Below are positions 1 to 8,058 of a stretch of 64,000 bases of DNA, piece by piece. A program made the translations under genes and the position numbers. Position 1 is the stretch's first letter; the number at the start of each line of letters is the position of its first letter. Source of the DNA: Clostridium sp. OM02-18AC (GTDB lineage Bacteria > Bacillota > Clostridia > Lachnospirales > Lachnospiraceae); assembly GCF_003481825.1 (NCBI RefSeq), contig NZ_QULW01000018.1:27765-91764 (forward strand), written 5' to 3'. The notes under the pieces were generated by a model. That model did not search any database, was not told the DNA's origin, and saw only the letters and a list, made by a program, of their open reading frames with translations.

Positions 1-290
1 AACGAACACTTGCGCTTCAGATTTTGAAGAAATATCAAATTAAGGCTGATATTAAGGGTACTTTTGAGACTTTGACGTATGGGAGAATTGTGGCAGAGGA
101 AGGAATTTGCAGTTCTATTTCTATATTGACGAGCGACATTCAGGAGATTCCAGAAAATTTCTATTTGATTGATGGATGTGACATTACATATGATATGGCA
201 GTTATATACCGTAGAGAAAGAAGAATGGATCCAGATATTCTCAAGATTATAAAACATTTTAAGGATTATTTTTCTAATGCCCGTTTTTAG
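1..290 (+). CDS. LysR-family transcriptional regulator, C-terminal part (cut by window edge)
   Basis: The reading frame is open from base 3 at the left edge to the stop at 288-290, so only about the last 95 residues are present. The segment looks like the end of a LysR substrate-binding domain: a GRIVAEEGIC stretch (the usual conserved glycine region before the last strands), then a hydrophobic strand with an IYRRER motif and a closing helix ending in IIKHFKDYF. There is no convincing internal start with a ribosome site, so it is read as a truncated view of a normal gene, not a small gene. It lies 158 bp upstream of a carboxylate transporter gene in the same direction, a common position for the local regulator. 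The family call rests on C-terminal features alone. Confidence 0.65.
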   Translation, partial: RTLALQILKKYQIKADIKGTFETLTYGRIVAEEGICSSISILTSDIQEIPENFYLIDGCDITYDMAVIYRRERRMDPDILKIIKHFKDYFSNARF

Positions 291-323
291 GGGTTACAAT
301 TTGTGCATTCCTACATTTAAACA

Positions 324-364
324 TATATAGAAAAAATCGTATAAAGTACATGTAAAAACATGTA
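324..364 (+). promoter_or_regulatory. Candidate operator upstream of the carboxylate transporter
   Basis: The intergenic region holds TATATAGAAA (324-333) and a perfect inverted repeat TACATGT-AAAA-ACATGTA (347-353 with 358-364). Closely similar words, TATATAGAAA and TGTAAAATCATGTAT, occur upstream of the aldolase gene at 1623-1650, with a different gap between the two parts. Two copies in front of genes of one pathway suggest a shared regulator, probably one of the local LysR proteins; that link is inference. Confidence 0.45.
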
Positions 365-448
365 TATGCCGAATAACCAGCAATCGGTTAGTATAAACAT
401 ATGAGCTGCAGCACATGTACGATAATATGAAAAAGTGAGGGTATTGGG

Positions 449-1486
449 ATGGAGCTATTAAAGAAACGCTATTATGGAATGCCAATATGGATGATTGCGA
501 TTTGCCTGTTTCTGATTTATGGGGCCATTTATCTTGGTTTGCTTCCGGATCAGGACATGTTATCCATTATTACGATCATGTTTGCTGGTGGCTTGGTACT
601 GTATGAGATTGGTGAGCATCTTCCGATATGGAAAGATTTCCTTGGCGGAGGAGCAGTTATGGCTTTTTTCGGAGCTGCTGTATTGGAGTATTTCCAGATC
701 CTTCCGGCAAAATATGCAGATGCAATTACTTTCTATTATGATGATTTTGGCTTTCAGACAGTATTTATCACGTTGCTGATTGTGTCTGCAGTACTTGCGG
801 TAAACAGAAAACAGCTTGTTAAAGCATTTAGCGGATATATACCTGCCATTCTTGGAGGTATTGCTGCAGCGATTTTATTTGGTATTTTAGGTGGTCTGAT
901 CTGCGGGATCAATTTGAAAGATATTGTTGCATATTATGTACTTCCAACTATGGGTGGTTTGTTGCTGGCCGGAGCGGTGTTTGTAGTATCCCGTGTATTT
1001 TCCAAGAATATCCTGCCGGCAATTGGTCCGGTATCTTTGCACATGTACGCTTATATGGTAGTGTTTACAGCAATCCTGAATATTGCCAATGTGATTCCGG
1101 TAGAAATCAAAGAGGGTGTGAAACGTCTCTCCAATTTCTTTACAAAGCCGCTTATGTGCTATTGCATGTTTGGTATCGGTGTTGCATTTACAGATCTTGC
1201 GGATTTTCTTGCAGTATTAAACTGGCAGACCCTGTTGATCAGTGCCATGGTTGTTCTTGGTGCAATCATTGGTTCTGGCACAATTGGTATGTTGTTTGAA
1301 TTTAATTTTGTAGAATCTGCGATCACAGCTGGACTTTGTATGGCAAACCGGGGTGGCTCCGGAGATTTGCAGGTTCTTGGAGCTGGAAAAAGAATGAATT
1401 TGATGAGCTATGCACAGATTTCCTCTCGTATTGGAGGTGCAATCATATTACTTTTGGGCAGTGTAATTTTTGGCTTTATGGCATAG
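449..1486 (+). CDS. 2-hydroxycarboxylate (citrate/malate) transporter with a large in-frame internal deletion
   Basis: This is a polytopic membrane protein of 345 residues. Its C-terminal third carries the hallmark of the 2-hydroxycarboxylate transporter family (CitS/MleP, Na+ symport of citrate or malate): ESAITAGLCMANRGGSGD, then LGAGKRMNLMSYAQISSRIGG. Family members are usually about 430-450 residues. Comparison with the second copy downstream (up to 9455) shows what is missing: after YVLPTMGG the chain jumps directly to LLLAGAVF, skipping about 95 residues that in the other copy hold the first GGGAGAGAIP re-entrant motif, the following helices and the central cytoplasmic loop. The frame is kept and the junction is at about 953-961. 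Loss of one of two pseudo-symmetric substrate loops makes transport unlikely, though the gene is open and has a start at 449. Confidence 0.8.
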   Translation: MELLKKRYYGMPIWMIAICLFLIYGAIYLGLLPDQDMLSIITIMFAGGLVLYEIGEHLPIWKDFLGGGAVMAFFGAAVLEYFQILPAKYADAITFYYDDFGFQTVFITLLIVSAVLAVNRKQLVKAFSGYIPAILGGIAAAILFGILGGLICGINLKDIVAYYVLPTMGGLLLAGAVFVVSRVFSKNILPAIGPVSLHMYAYMVVFTAILNIANVIPVEIKEGVKRLSNFFTKPLMCYCMFGIGVAFTDLADFLAVLNWQTLLISAMVVLGAIIGSGTIGMLFEFNFVESAITAGLCMANRGGSGDLQVLGAGKRMNLMSYAQISSRIGGAIILLLGSVIFGFMA

Positions 1487-1535
1487 CTGGAAAGAAGCGG
1501 TGTTTCTGCAGATAATTGCATTTTTGAAAACGAGA

Positions 1536-1568
1536 AAAGAAGTGATCTTGGATGATTGCTTCTTTTTT
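1536..1568 (+). terminator. Rho-independent terminator after the transporter gene
   Basis: A 12-bp stem (1536-1547 with 1554-1565, two G-T pairs) with a 6-base loop is followed by a run of T. It lies about 50 bp after the transporter stop, so the transporter and the aldolase operon are probably separate transcription units. Confidence 0.75.
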
Positions 1569-1622
1569 TGTGGCAATGCGCCATGAGTGTTCTCGAACAT
1601 GTCATCTCATTATAGAAAAAAG

Positions 1623-1655
1623 TATATAGAAACTATGTAAAATCATGTATTTTAC
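1623..1655 (+). promoter_or_regulatory. Candidate operator/promoter region of the aldolase-dehydratase operon
   Basis: The region has TATATAGAAA at 1623-1632 and a perfect inverted repeat GTAAAAT-CATGT-ATTTTAC (1637-1643 with 1649-1655). The words TATATAGAAA and TGTAAAA-CATGTAT also stand in front of the transporter gene (324-365). This is the best candidate for co-regulation of the two units. Confidence 0.45.
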
Positions 1656-1707
1656 TTATGATAATCCATGCGTTACAATCAAATCATAAAACGGAAGGGG
1701 AATACAC

Positions 1708-2352
1708 ATGGATACTTTGATAAAAAAAACACAATTCACCCGTCCGCCGAAAGACCTGATCGAACGGCTGCGGGCATTTACCACTCCGGAACTTTGCGAC
1801 GGGGCGGGATTATATCATTCCATGGATTACCGGATCAAACCCTGGATCGGCAGAAAGAAGATCGTGGGTCCGGCGGTAACGGTCGATGTGCCAAGTGGAG
1901 AAGGAAGTATCGTCGCAGATGCAATCCTTGCGCTGGAAGAAGGAGACGTGCTGGTTATTGCAGGGAAAGGCAACTGCGACTGTTCCTACTGGGGAGATCA
2001 CCGGAGTATTTGCGCGAACCTTATGAAAGCAGAGGGCGTGGTGATCGATGGTGCTTTCCGGGATCTGGAAGGATGTGAGGAAGCAGGCTTTCCGGTCTAT
2101 GCGAAAGGTCTAACCTGTGGTACAGCGGCAAAAAGCGGGGCAGGAGCCATCAACGTTCCGGTCAGCTGTGGAGGCGTCTGCGTAAGACCGGGTGATATTG
2201 TGATCGGGGATGTCAATGGTGTCTGTGTGCTTACCCGGGAAGAGGCGGAGGGTGTTATAGAACGCGCATTGAAAAAGATAGAAAACCAGCGCTATACCAT
2301 CGCTGAGATGGAGCGTACCGGTGAGGTTTATACAAAATTGTTGAAAAAATAA
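1708..2352 (+). CDS. RraA-family aldolase / oxaloacetate decarboxylase-like protein (HMG/CHA aldolase type)
   Basis: This 214-residue protein is of the RraA/dimethylmenaquinone-methyltransferase-like fold family. Characterised members are class II (divalent-metal) aldolases that split 4-hydroxy-4-methyl-2-oxoglutarate or 4-carboxy-4-hydroxy-2-oxoadipate into pyruvate plus pyruvate or oxaloacetate; many also decarboxylate oxaloacetate. Visible features are GDVLVIAG, a glycine in WGDHRS (95-100), R118-D119 followed by E121 (the family Arg-Asp substrate and metal motif), and a C-terminal GDVNGVCV strand. The RNase E inhibitor RraA itself is not implied. It is first in an operon with aconitase, PrpF-like and YbhJ-like genes, with 30 bp to the next gene. 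Context supports a catabolic aldolase acting on a branched oxo-acid; the substrate is not readable from sequence. Confidence 0.85.
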   Translation: MDTLIKKTQFTRPPKDLIERLRAFTTPELCDGAGLYHSMDYRIKPWIGRKKIVGPAVTVDVPSGEGSIVADAILALEEGDVLVIAGKGNCDCSYWGDHRSICANLMKAEGVVIDGAFRDLEGCEEAGFPVYAKGLTCGTAAKSGAGAINVPVSCGGVCVRPGDIVIGDVNGVCVLTREEAEGVIERALKKIENQRYTIAEMERTGEVYTKLLKK

Positions 2353-2382
2353 AAGCAAACAGAGAAAAAGGAGCGTATTCAC

Positions 2383-4353
2383 ATGGGAATGAACATTACA
2401 AAAAAGATTCTTTCTGCACATCTTGCGGCACCTTCTGAGATGAAGCCGGGAGAGGAAATCCTTCTGAAGGTGGATCAGACTCTGACCCACGATATCAACG
2501 CGGTTATGACTTATCTGGCATTTGAGCAGGTTGGTCTGGACCGCATCCGTACAGAATGCAGTGTCAGCTATCTGGACCACAACCTGTTATATCTGGATAA
2601 CAAGACTCCAGACGACCATATTTACCTGCAGTCTGTCGCAAAACGCTATGGTGTTCATGTTTCCAGACAGGGAAACGGAATCTGCCACGCAGTACAGGTC
2701 GCACGGTTTGGTGTTCCCGGAAAGCTGTTAATGGGCGGCGACAGTCATACTCCGCATGGCGGCTCGATCGGCATGCTTTGCATTGGCGTGGGCGGCATGG
2801 ACGTGGCAACTGCGATGACTGGTGTTCCGATGCATCTGAAAATGCCGCAGATCATCAGGGTGAATCTGACTGGCCATCTGCAGCCGGGCTGTAATGCAAA
2901 AGAGGTAATCCTGGAAATGCTGCGCCGCGTTGGTATTAAGGGTGGTCTTGGCAAGGTATTTGAGTATGTCGGACCGGGCGCTGCAACCTTAAGCGTTTCG
3001 GAACGTGCCAGCATCACCAACATGGGGGCAGAGATGGGGGCAACTACTTCGATCTTCCCGGCAGATGAGCGTGTACGTGAGTTTTTGAGAGCGGAGCAAA
3101 GAGAAAAAGACTTTACAGAAATCCTTCCGGATGAGGATGCGGAGTATGACGGTGAGATGGAGCTGAACTTAAGCGAGCTCGTTCCGCTTTGCGCATGCCC
3201 GCATCAGCCGGACAATGTGATCCCGTTAAAGGATGTGGAAAAGAAAAAAGTACAGCAGGTATTTATTGGAAGCTGTACCAACTCCAGCTATTCGGATATC
3301 GCGAAAGCAGCACTGGTATTCAAAGGCAGACATGTGCATGAGGATGTGAGCTGTACCTGCGCAATTTCTTCCAAGCAGATTTACAAACTTCTGATGCGGG
3401 ATGGCTATATCGATATCCTTCTGGATGCAGGGGTAAGACTTCTGGAGCTTGCCTGCGGACCGTGCTGCGCCATCGGTCAGTCACCGGCTACCAAAGGTGT
3501 GGCCGTTCGTACCTCAAACCGGAACTTTAAAGGCCGTGCAGGCAATCCGACGGCAGAAATTTATCTGGTGAGCCCGGAGAGTGCGGCTGCAACCGCGATT
3601 ACCGGTACCTTTGCAAGTGCAGAGGATATTCTTGGAAGTGATCTGTCCGTATTGGCAGAAGTGAAAGAGCCGGCAGAGTTCCCGGTAGACGATTCCATGA
3701 TTATCGAACCGCTTCCGGAAGAAGAAGCAAAGAAGGTCGAGATTGTGCGCGGCCCGAACATTCAGCCGCTCCCGGTCCCGGACGCTCCGGAACAGTATTT
3801 AAAGGCACAGATCAGCTTAAAGACGGTAGATAACATTACGACCGACGATATCACCCCGGCCAGCGCGGAGTTTTCGAGTATGCGTTCCAATATTCCGCTC
3901 ATGAGCCAGTATTGCTACCACCGCTACGATCCGGAGTTTGCAGCACGCGCGAAAGCCATGGGCAGGAGCATTATCATCGGCGGTGAAAACTATGGTCAGG
4001 GATCTTCCCGCGAGCATGCTGCCATTAACCCGATGTATCTGGGGGTCAAAATGGTGATTGCAAAGAGTATTGCCCGCATCCACAAAGGAAATCTGATCAA
4101 CCACGGCATCATCCCAATGGTATTTGCGGATCCTGCAGATTACGACAAACTGGATCTGCTGGATGAGCTGGAGGTTGAAGGTCTCCTTGATCAGATGAAA
4201 ACGAGAGAAGTAACCATCAAAGACCTGACAAAGGGGATTTCTTTCAAGGCAAAGCTGGAGCTTTCGGATAATGAGCTGGAGGTAATCCTTTCCGGAGGCC
4301 AGCTGCGTCACCTTCAAAAGCAGTTAAAAGAAATGGAAACTGCAAAAAAATAG
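2383..4353 (+). CDS. Aconitate hydratase, Aquifex/clostridial type
   Basis: This 656-residue [4Fe-4S] dehydratase matches the short aconitase type in which the swivel domain follows the three catalytic domains. Cluster ligands are visible as Cys298 in IGSCTNSS and Cys358/Cys361 in ACGPCC. Substrate-side motifs include DHN near residue 66, GGDSHTPHGG and, in the swivel domain after about 480, NYGQGSSREHAA, which carries the catalytic Ser and the R-E-H triplet. Full length and all key residues are kept. It should interconvert citrate, cis-aconitate and isocitrate, but a related tricarboxylate such as 2-methyl or homo analogues cannot be excluded, since it is embedded with PrpF- and YbhJ-like genes. 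A good AAGGAG site precedes the ATG. Confidence 0.88.
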   Translation: MGMNITKKILSAHLAAPSEMKPGEEILLKVDQTLTHDINAVMTYLAFEQVGLDRIRTECSVSYLDHNLLYLDNKTPDDHIYLQSVAKRYGVHVSRQGNGICHAVQVARFGVPGKLLMGGDSHTPHGGSIGMLCIGVGGMDVATAMTGVPMHLKMPQIIRVNLTGHLQPGCNAKEVILEMLRRVGIKGGLGKVFEYVGPGAATLSVSERASITNMGAEMGATTSIFPADERVREFLRAEQREKDFTEILPDEDAEYDGEMELNLSELVPLCACPHQPDNVIPLKDVEKKKVQQVFIGSCTNSSYSDIAKAALVFKGRHVHEDVSCTCAISSKQIYKLLMRDGYIDILLDAGVRLLELACGPCCAIGQSPATKGVAVRTSNRNFKGRAGNPTAEIYLVSPESAAATAITGTFASAEDILGSDLSVLAEVKEPAEFPVDDSMIIEPLPEEEAKKVEIVRGPNIQPLPVPDAPEQYLKAQISLKTVDNITTDDITPASAEFSSMRSNIPLMSQYCYHRYDPEFAARAKAMGRSIIIGGENYGQGSSREHAAINPMYLGVKMVIAKSIARIHKGNLINHGIIPMVFADPADYDKLDLLDELEVEGLLDQMKTREVTIKDLTKGISFKAKLELSDNELEVILSGGQLRHLQKQLKEMETAKK

Positions 4354-4388
4354 GGAAATGTCAGAACAAAAAGAAAGGAATGGTCAGT

Positions 4389-5528
4389 ATGAGAACTTTT
4401 AAAACGGTATTTATGCGTGGCGGCACCAGTAAGGGTTGTATGTTTCATAAAGAGGATCTTCCGGAAAACCGGGATGAGTGGGACAGCATTTTTCTTCAGG
4501 CCATGGGTGACCCGGATCCAAAACAGATTGACGGGCTTGGCGGAACGGTTTCTTCTAATAATAAGATTGTAATCGTCTGGAAGAGTGAGGAGCCGGGGAT
4601 TGATGTAGAGTATCTGGTGGGACAGGTCATTGTTGGAAAGAGTCAGGTGGATTATAAGTCTAACTGCGGAAATATGACCGCGGCAGTTGGTCCGTATGCG
4701 GTAGAAGAGGGGATGGTTGCCATTACCGAGCCGGTGACCACGGTCCACATGTTAAACCGGAATACAGATAAATACATTGATGTGACGGTTCCGATCGATC
4801 CAGAGACAAAAACATTCGCCCAGGAAGGAGACTGTGCCATTGCAGGTGTGGATGGAACAGCAGCGGAATTGAATGTAAAATTTCTGAATCCGGCAGGAGC
4901 GAAGACTGGAAAGCTCCTTCCGACCGGGACCTGCGTAGAGACTTTGGAGATTCCTGATTTTGGTCCGGTCGAGGCCACCATTCTGGATGTGTCCAACCCC
5001 ATGGTGCTGGTAAAGGCTGAGGATATCGGCATGACCGGTACGGAACTTCCGGAGGAAATAAACAGCAATCAGGAAGTTTGTGCGCTCCTGGAGAAGATCC
5101 GCGGTGTTGCCTGCTGCAAGATGGGCTTTGCAAAAGATCTGCAGGATGCCACAAAGAACAGTCCGGCGGTGCCGAAGGTCGGCTTTGTGACGGTGCCGAA
5201 ATCCTATACCGATATTGCCGGACAGCAGGTGAAGGCAGAGGATATGGATGTTTGTGCCCGTGTCATTTCGGTATTCAAATGCCATAAGGCATGTCCGCTG
5301 ACTTCTGCAAGTGCCATCAGCGTGGCAGCAGCCATGAAGGGATCTGTAGTAGAGAAGGTGCTTCGCAGTTCTGGCAATGCGGGAAGTGTCCGTATCGGTC
5401 ATCCGAGTGGTATCATGACGATGGTGCCGGAACTGACAAAAGAACATGGAGAGCTGAAGCTTCCGAGTGTAGGGGTCCAGAGAACGGCACGCCGCATTAT
5501 GGATGGAACATTGTATATCCGCAGGTAA
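4389..5528 (+). CDS. PrpF-family tricarboxylate cis-trans/double-bond isomerase
   Basis: The protein has 379 residues from the ATG at 4389, chosen because AAAGGA lies 9 bp upstream; the in-frame ATG at 4380 abuts that site. It starts with FKTVFMRGGTSKG, typical of PrpF, and has SNCGNM with Cys93, the conserved catalytic-region cysteine of this diaminopimelate-epimerase-like fold. Known members isomerise 2-methyl-trans-aconitate (PrpF), 3-methylitaconate (Mii) or 4-oxalomesaconate (GalD). No methylcitrate synthase or methylisocitrate lyase gene is nearby, so a plain 2-methylcitrate cycle is not supported. Between an aconitase and a second dehydratase it may handle aconitate, methylaconitate or oxalomesaconate-like compounds. 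Confidence 0.85.
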   Translation: MRTFKTVFMRGGTSKGCMFHKEDLPENRDEWDSIFLQAMGDPDPKQIDGLGGTVSSNNKIVIVWKSEEPGIDVEYLVGQVIVGKSQVDYKSNCGNMTAAVGPYAVEEGMVAITEPVTTVHMLNRNTDKYIDVTVPIDPETKTFAQEGDCAIAGVDGTAAELNVKFLNPAGAKTGKLLPTGTCVETLEIPDFGPVEATILDVSNPMVLVKAEDIGMTGTELPEEINSNQEVCALLEKIRGVACCKMGFAKDLQDATKNSPAVPKVGFVTVPKSYTDIAGQQVKAEDMDVCARVISVFKCHKACPLTSASAISVAAAMKGSVVEKVLRSSGNAGSVRIGHPSGIMTMVPELTKEHGELKLPSVGVQRTARRIMDGTLYIRR

Positions 5529-5554
5529 ATGAAAATGCGATGAATATTTGACAG

Positions 5555-5592
5555 ACTGCCGCAAGGTGTCCATGGTGGCATTTTGCGGCAGT
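5555..5592 (+). terminator. Intercistronic hairpin between isomerase and hydratase genes
   Basis: A perfect 10-bp stem ACTGCCGCAA/TTGCGGCAGT (5555-5564 with 5583-5592) is followed by a T-rich stretch. It may terminate part of the transcripts or protect the upstream mRNA. Confidence 0.5.
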
Positions 5593-5657
5593 TTCCTATT
5601 TTTTATAAAAGACATTTTGTGACAGACGCAAGATGTTCTGAATTGGAGGAGATTGAA

Positions 5658-7979
5658 ATGGTAAGATTAACCGGTCATGGAGTTGTGCTTACAGCTGACG
5701 GCAATTTTATAAAAGCAGGAAATGCAGCAGAACAGGCGGAAGGAAAAACAAAGACAATGGCATATGGAATCCTGAAAGCCCACAATCACAGCGGCAATAT
5801 GGATCAGCTTCAGCTGAAATTTGATGCTCTGGTATCTCCAGATAATAACTATGTGAATATTTTACAGACAGCCCGGGCGAGCGGGATCCAAAAATTCCCG
5901 GTCCCGTATGTGCTTTCCAACTGTCACCATACACTCTGTGCGGTGGGCGGTACGATCAATGAGGATGACCATGTATTTGGCCTTGGAAATGTGAAGAAAT
6001 ACGGCGGCATTTTCGTTCCGCCGTACCGGGCAGTCCTTCATCAGTATATGCGGGAAATGATGGCTGGGTGCGGAAAGATGATCCTCGGGTCAGACAGTCA
6101 TTCCCGTTATGGTGCCCTGGGTACGATGGGTATCGGAGAGGGCGGCGGTGAGGTGGCAAAACAGCTGCTTGGGCGCACTTATGATATTGCCTACCCGCCG
6201 GTGTTGGCTGTGAACCTGACCGGGACTCCAAGACCGGGCGTTGGTCCGCAGGATGTGGCGCTGGCCCTGATCGCGGCAACATTCCAGAATCATTTCAACA
6301 AAAATAAGGTGTTGGAGTTTGTGGGAGAGGGCATACAAAATTTAAGCATGGAATACCGTATGGGAATCGATGTTATGACAACGGAGAGTGCAGCGCTTTC
6401 CAGTGTCTGGTGTACCGATGAAAAAACGGAAGAATTTCTGACCGGACACGGACGTGGCGATGCCTACCGGAAAATGCAGCCAGAGAGCGGAGCGTACTAC
6501 GACGGTCTTATTGAGATTGACCTTTCCAGCGTGGAGTGCATGATCGCACTGCCGTTTCACCCAAGCAATGCCATGTCAATCCGCGAGTTCAAGGAACGGA
6601 TGCCGGAAGTGATCAAAGAGGTGGAAGAAGCAGGAAACAGGATCAAGGGAGACCATGGTGAGCCGTTTTCTATCCAGTCTCACTTGAAAAATGGGGAATT
6701 CTATGTAGACCAGGCACTTGTCAGTGGCTGTAGCGGCGGTCTGTTTGAAAATATTGTCGCTATGGCGGATATCCTAAAGGGGTATGGAATCCCGGGAAGC
6801 GGTCTGAATCTTGGCATGAATCCGGCCAGTCTCCCGGTCATGGCAGATCTGATGGAACAGGGGATTGCCGGGGAACTGGCAGTCAGTGGTGTAACTCTTC
6901 GTCCGTGCATTTGCGGTCCCTGCTTTGGCGTGACGGATGTACCGGCAAACAACCAGGTCAGCATCCGCCACATGACCAGAAATTATCCGAACCGGGAAGG
7001 CTCAAAACCGGGACAGGGGCAGATGGCCTGTGCCTGCCTGATGGATGCCCGCTCGATTGCAGCAACTGTCCGGAATGGCGGAAGACTGACTGCAGCAACG
7101 GAACTGGATGTGGAGTACCGCAATTTAAAGCATCATTTTGACCCGAAGATCTATGAAAACCAGGTGTTTGATAATTTTGGAAAAGGCGATGATTCCGTGG
7201 AACTGACGATGGGACCGAACATTGCAGATTGGCCGCAGATGCGACCGTTAACGAAACATCTGTTATTAAAAACAGCAGGTTCTTACCATGGATCGGTAAC
7301 TACGGATGAACTGGTTCCATCCGGCGAGGCATCATCTTTCCGGTCCAATCCTGAAAAGATTTCTGAATATACCATGATCAGCCGCGATCCAGAGTACGTT
7401 GGCAGGGCCAAAGAAGTACGGAAACTGGAGCAAAGCCGGAGAGAGCAGATCTGCAAAGCGGAAACTTTGGCGGGAACAGGATCCGCTACAGAACAGAGAG
7501 ATGCAGTACATACAGACGCAGTACATACAGGCGATGCAGCGTTTGACCATCTTCTGAAAAAGCTTACCGGTGAACTCCATTGCAGCGTTTCTGATATTAC
7601 CCTTGGAAGCCTGATGGTCAGCGATCAGATTGGTGATGGCTCGTCTAGGGAACAGGCAGCCAGCTGCCAGAAGGTTTTAGGTGGCTTTGCAAACCTTGCG
7701 AATGAGTATGCTACGAAACGATATCGTTCCAATCTGATCAACTGGGGCATTCTGCCGCTCCGGACAGAGGAAGCGCTGGAAATTCCGGTGGGAAGCTATC
7801 TGCTGATCCGGAATGTGCGGGATGTGGTGGCTGCGTGCAAAAATCCAGTTACCGTACAGGTTCTGGATTCGGAAGCAGGAACGGTGCAGTCAGAAATCAC
7901 ATGCACACTGGATGCATTGACGGAGGAGGAACGAAAGATTCTGTTATCAGGTTGCCTGATCAATTATTACAGAGGCTAA
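5658..7979 (+). CDS. YbhJ-like aconitase-superfamily hydratase
   Basis: The start at 5658 is preferred because GGAGGA lies 7 bp upstream, giving 773 residues, close to E. coli YbhJ. It is an aconitase-fold [4Fe-4S] hydro-lyase: Cys358 in VSGCSGG and Cys419/Cys422 in CICGPCFG match the three ligands; LGSDSHSRYG and GDGSSREQAA are the substrate and swivel-domain motifs (GSSREQ instead of GSSREH). It is only distantly related to the aconitase encoded two genes upstream, so the two are not recent duplicates. YbhJ has no firm substrate in the literature I know. A linker of about 45 low-conservation residues before the swivel domain contains a duplicated DAVHT. The position after aldolase, aconitase and isomerase genes points to a linked carboxylate pathway. 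Confidence 0.8.
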   Translation: MVRLTGHGVVLTADGNFIKAGNAAEQAEGKTKTMAYGILKAHNHSGNMDQLQLKFDALVSPDNNYVNILQTARASGIQKFPVPYVLSNCHHTLCAVGGTINEDDHVFGLGNVKKYGGIFVPPYRAVLHQYMREMMAGCGKMILGSDSHSRYGALGTMGIGEGGGEVAKQLLGRTYDIAYPPVLAVNLTGTPRPGVGPQDVALALIAATFQNHFNKNKVLEFVGEGIQNLSMEYRMGIDVMTTESAALSSVWCTDEKTEEFLTGHGRGDAYRKMQPESGAYYDGLIEIDLSSVECMIALPFHPSNAMSIREFKERMPEVIKEVEEAGNRIKGDHGEPFSIQSHLKNGEFYVDQALVSGCSGGLFENIVAMADILKGYGIPGSGLNLGMNPASLPVMADLMEQGIAGELAVSGVTLRPCICGPCFGVTDVPANNQVSIRHMTRNYPNREGSKPGQGQMACACLMDARSIAATVRNGGRLTAATELDVEYRNLKHHFDPKIYENQVFDNFGKGDDSVELTMGPNIADWPQMRPLTKHLLLKTAGSYHGSVTTDELVPSGEASSFRSNPEKISEYTMISRDPEYVGRAKEVRKLEQSRREQICKAETLAGTGSATEQRDAVHTDAVHTGDAAFDHLLKKLTGELHCSVSDITLGSLMVSDQIGDGSSREQAASCQKVLGGFANLANEYATKRYRSNLINWGILPLRTEEALEIPVGSYLLIRNVRDVVAACKNPVTVQVLDSEAGTVQSEITCTLDALTEEERKILLSGCLINYYRG
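7500..7529 (+). repeat. 15-bp tandem duplication inside the hydratase linker
   Basis: Two 15-bp units (7500-7514 and 7515-7529) differ at one base and encode DAVHT twice. They lie in the variable linker between the catalytic core and the swivel domain and keep the frame. Confidence 0.85.
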
Positions 7980-8058
7980 AGAGGGAATGTAAGCCAGCTG
8001 TTACTGTCTGTAGAAGGAATAAACGGTAACGTGCAGGCAGAAGAAAAGGAGAAGCCGC

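Noticed and set aside
1708..2352. Regulator of RNase E activity (RraA proper)
   Set aside because: Family resemblance is to the aldolase group; the operon context is catabolic.
2383..5528. Complete 2-methylcitrate cycle
   Set aside because: Aconitase and PrpF-like genes fit in part, but methylcitrate synthase and methylisocitrate lyase genes are absent and an RraA-type aldolase is present instead.
4652..5615. Long minus-strand open frames opposite the PrpF-like gene
   Set aside because: Antisense shadows of a well-supported gene, with no family features.
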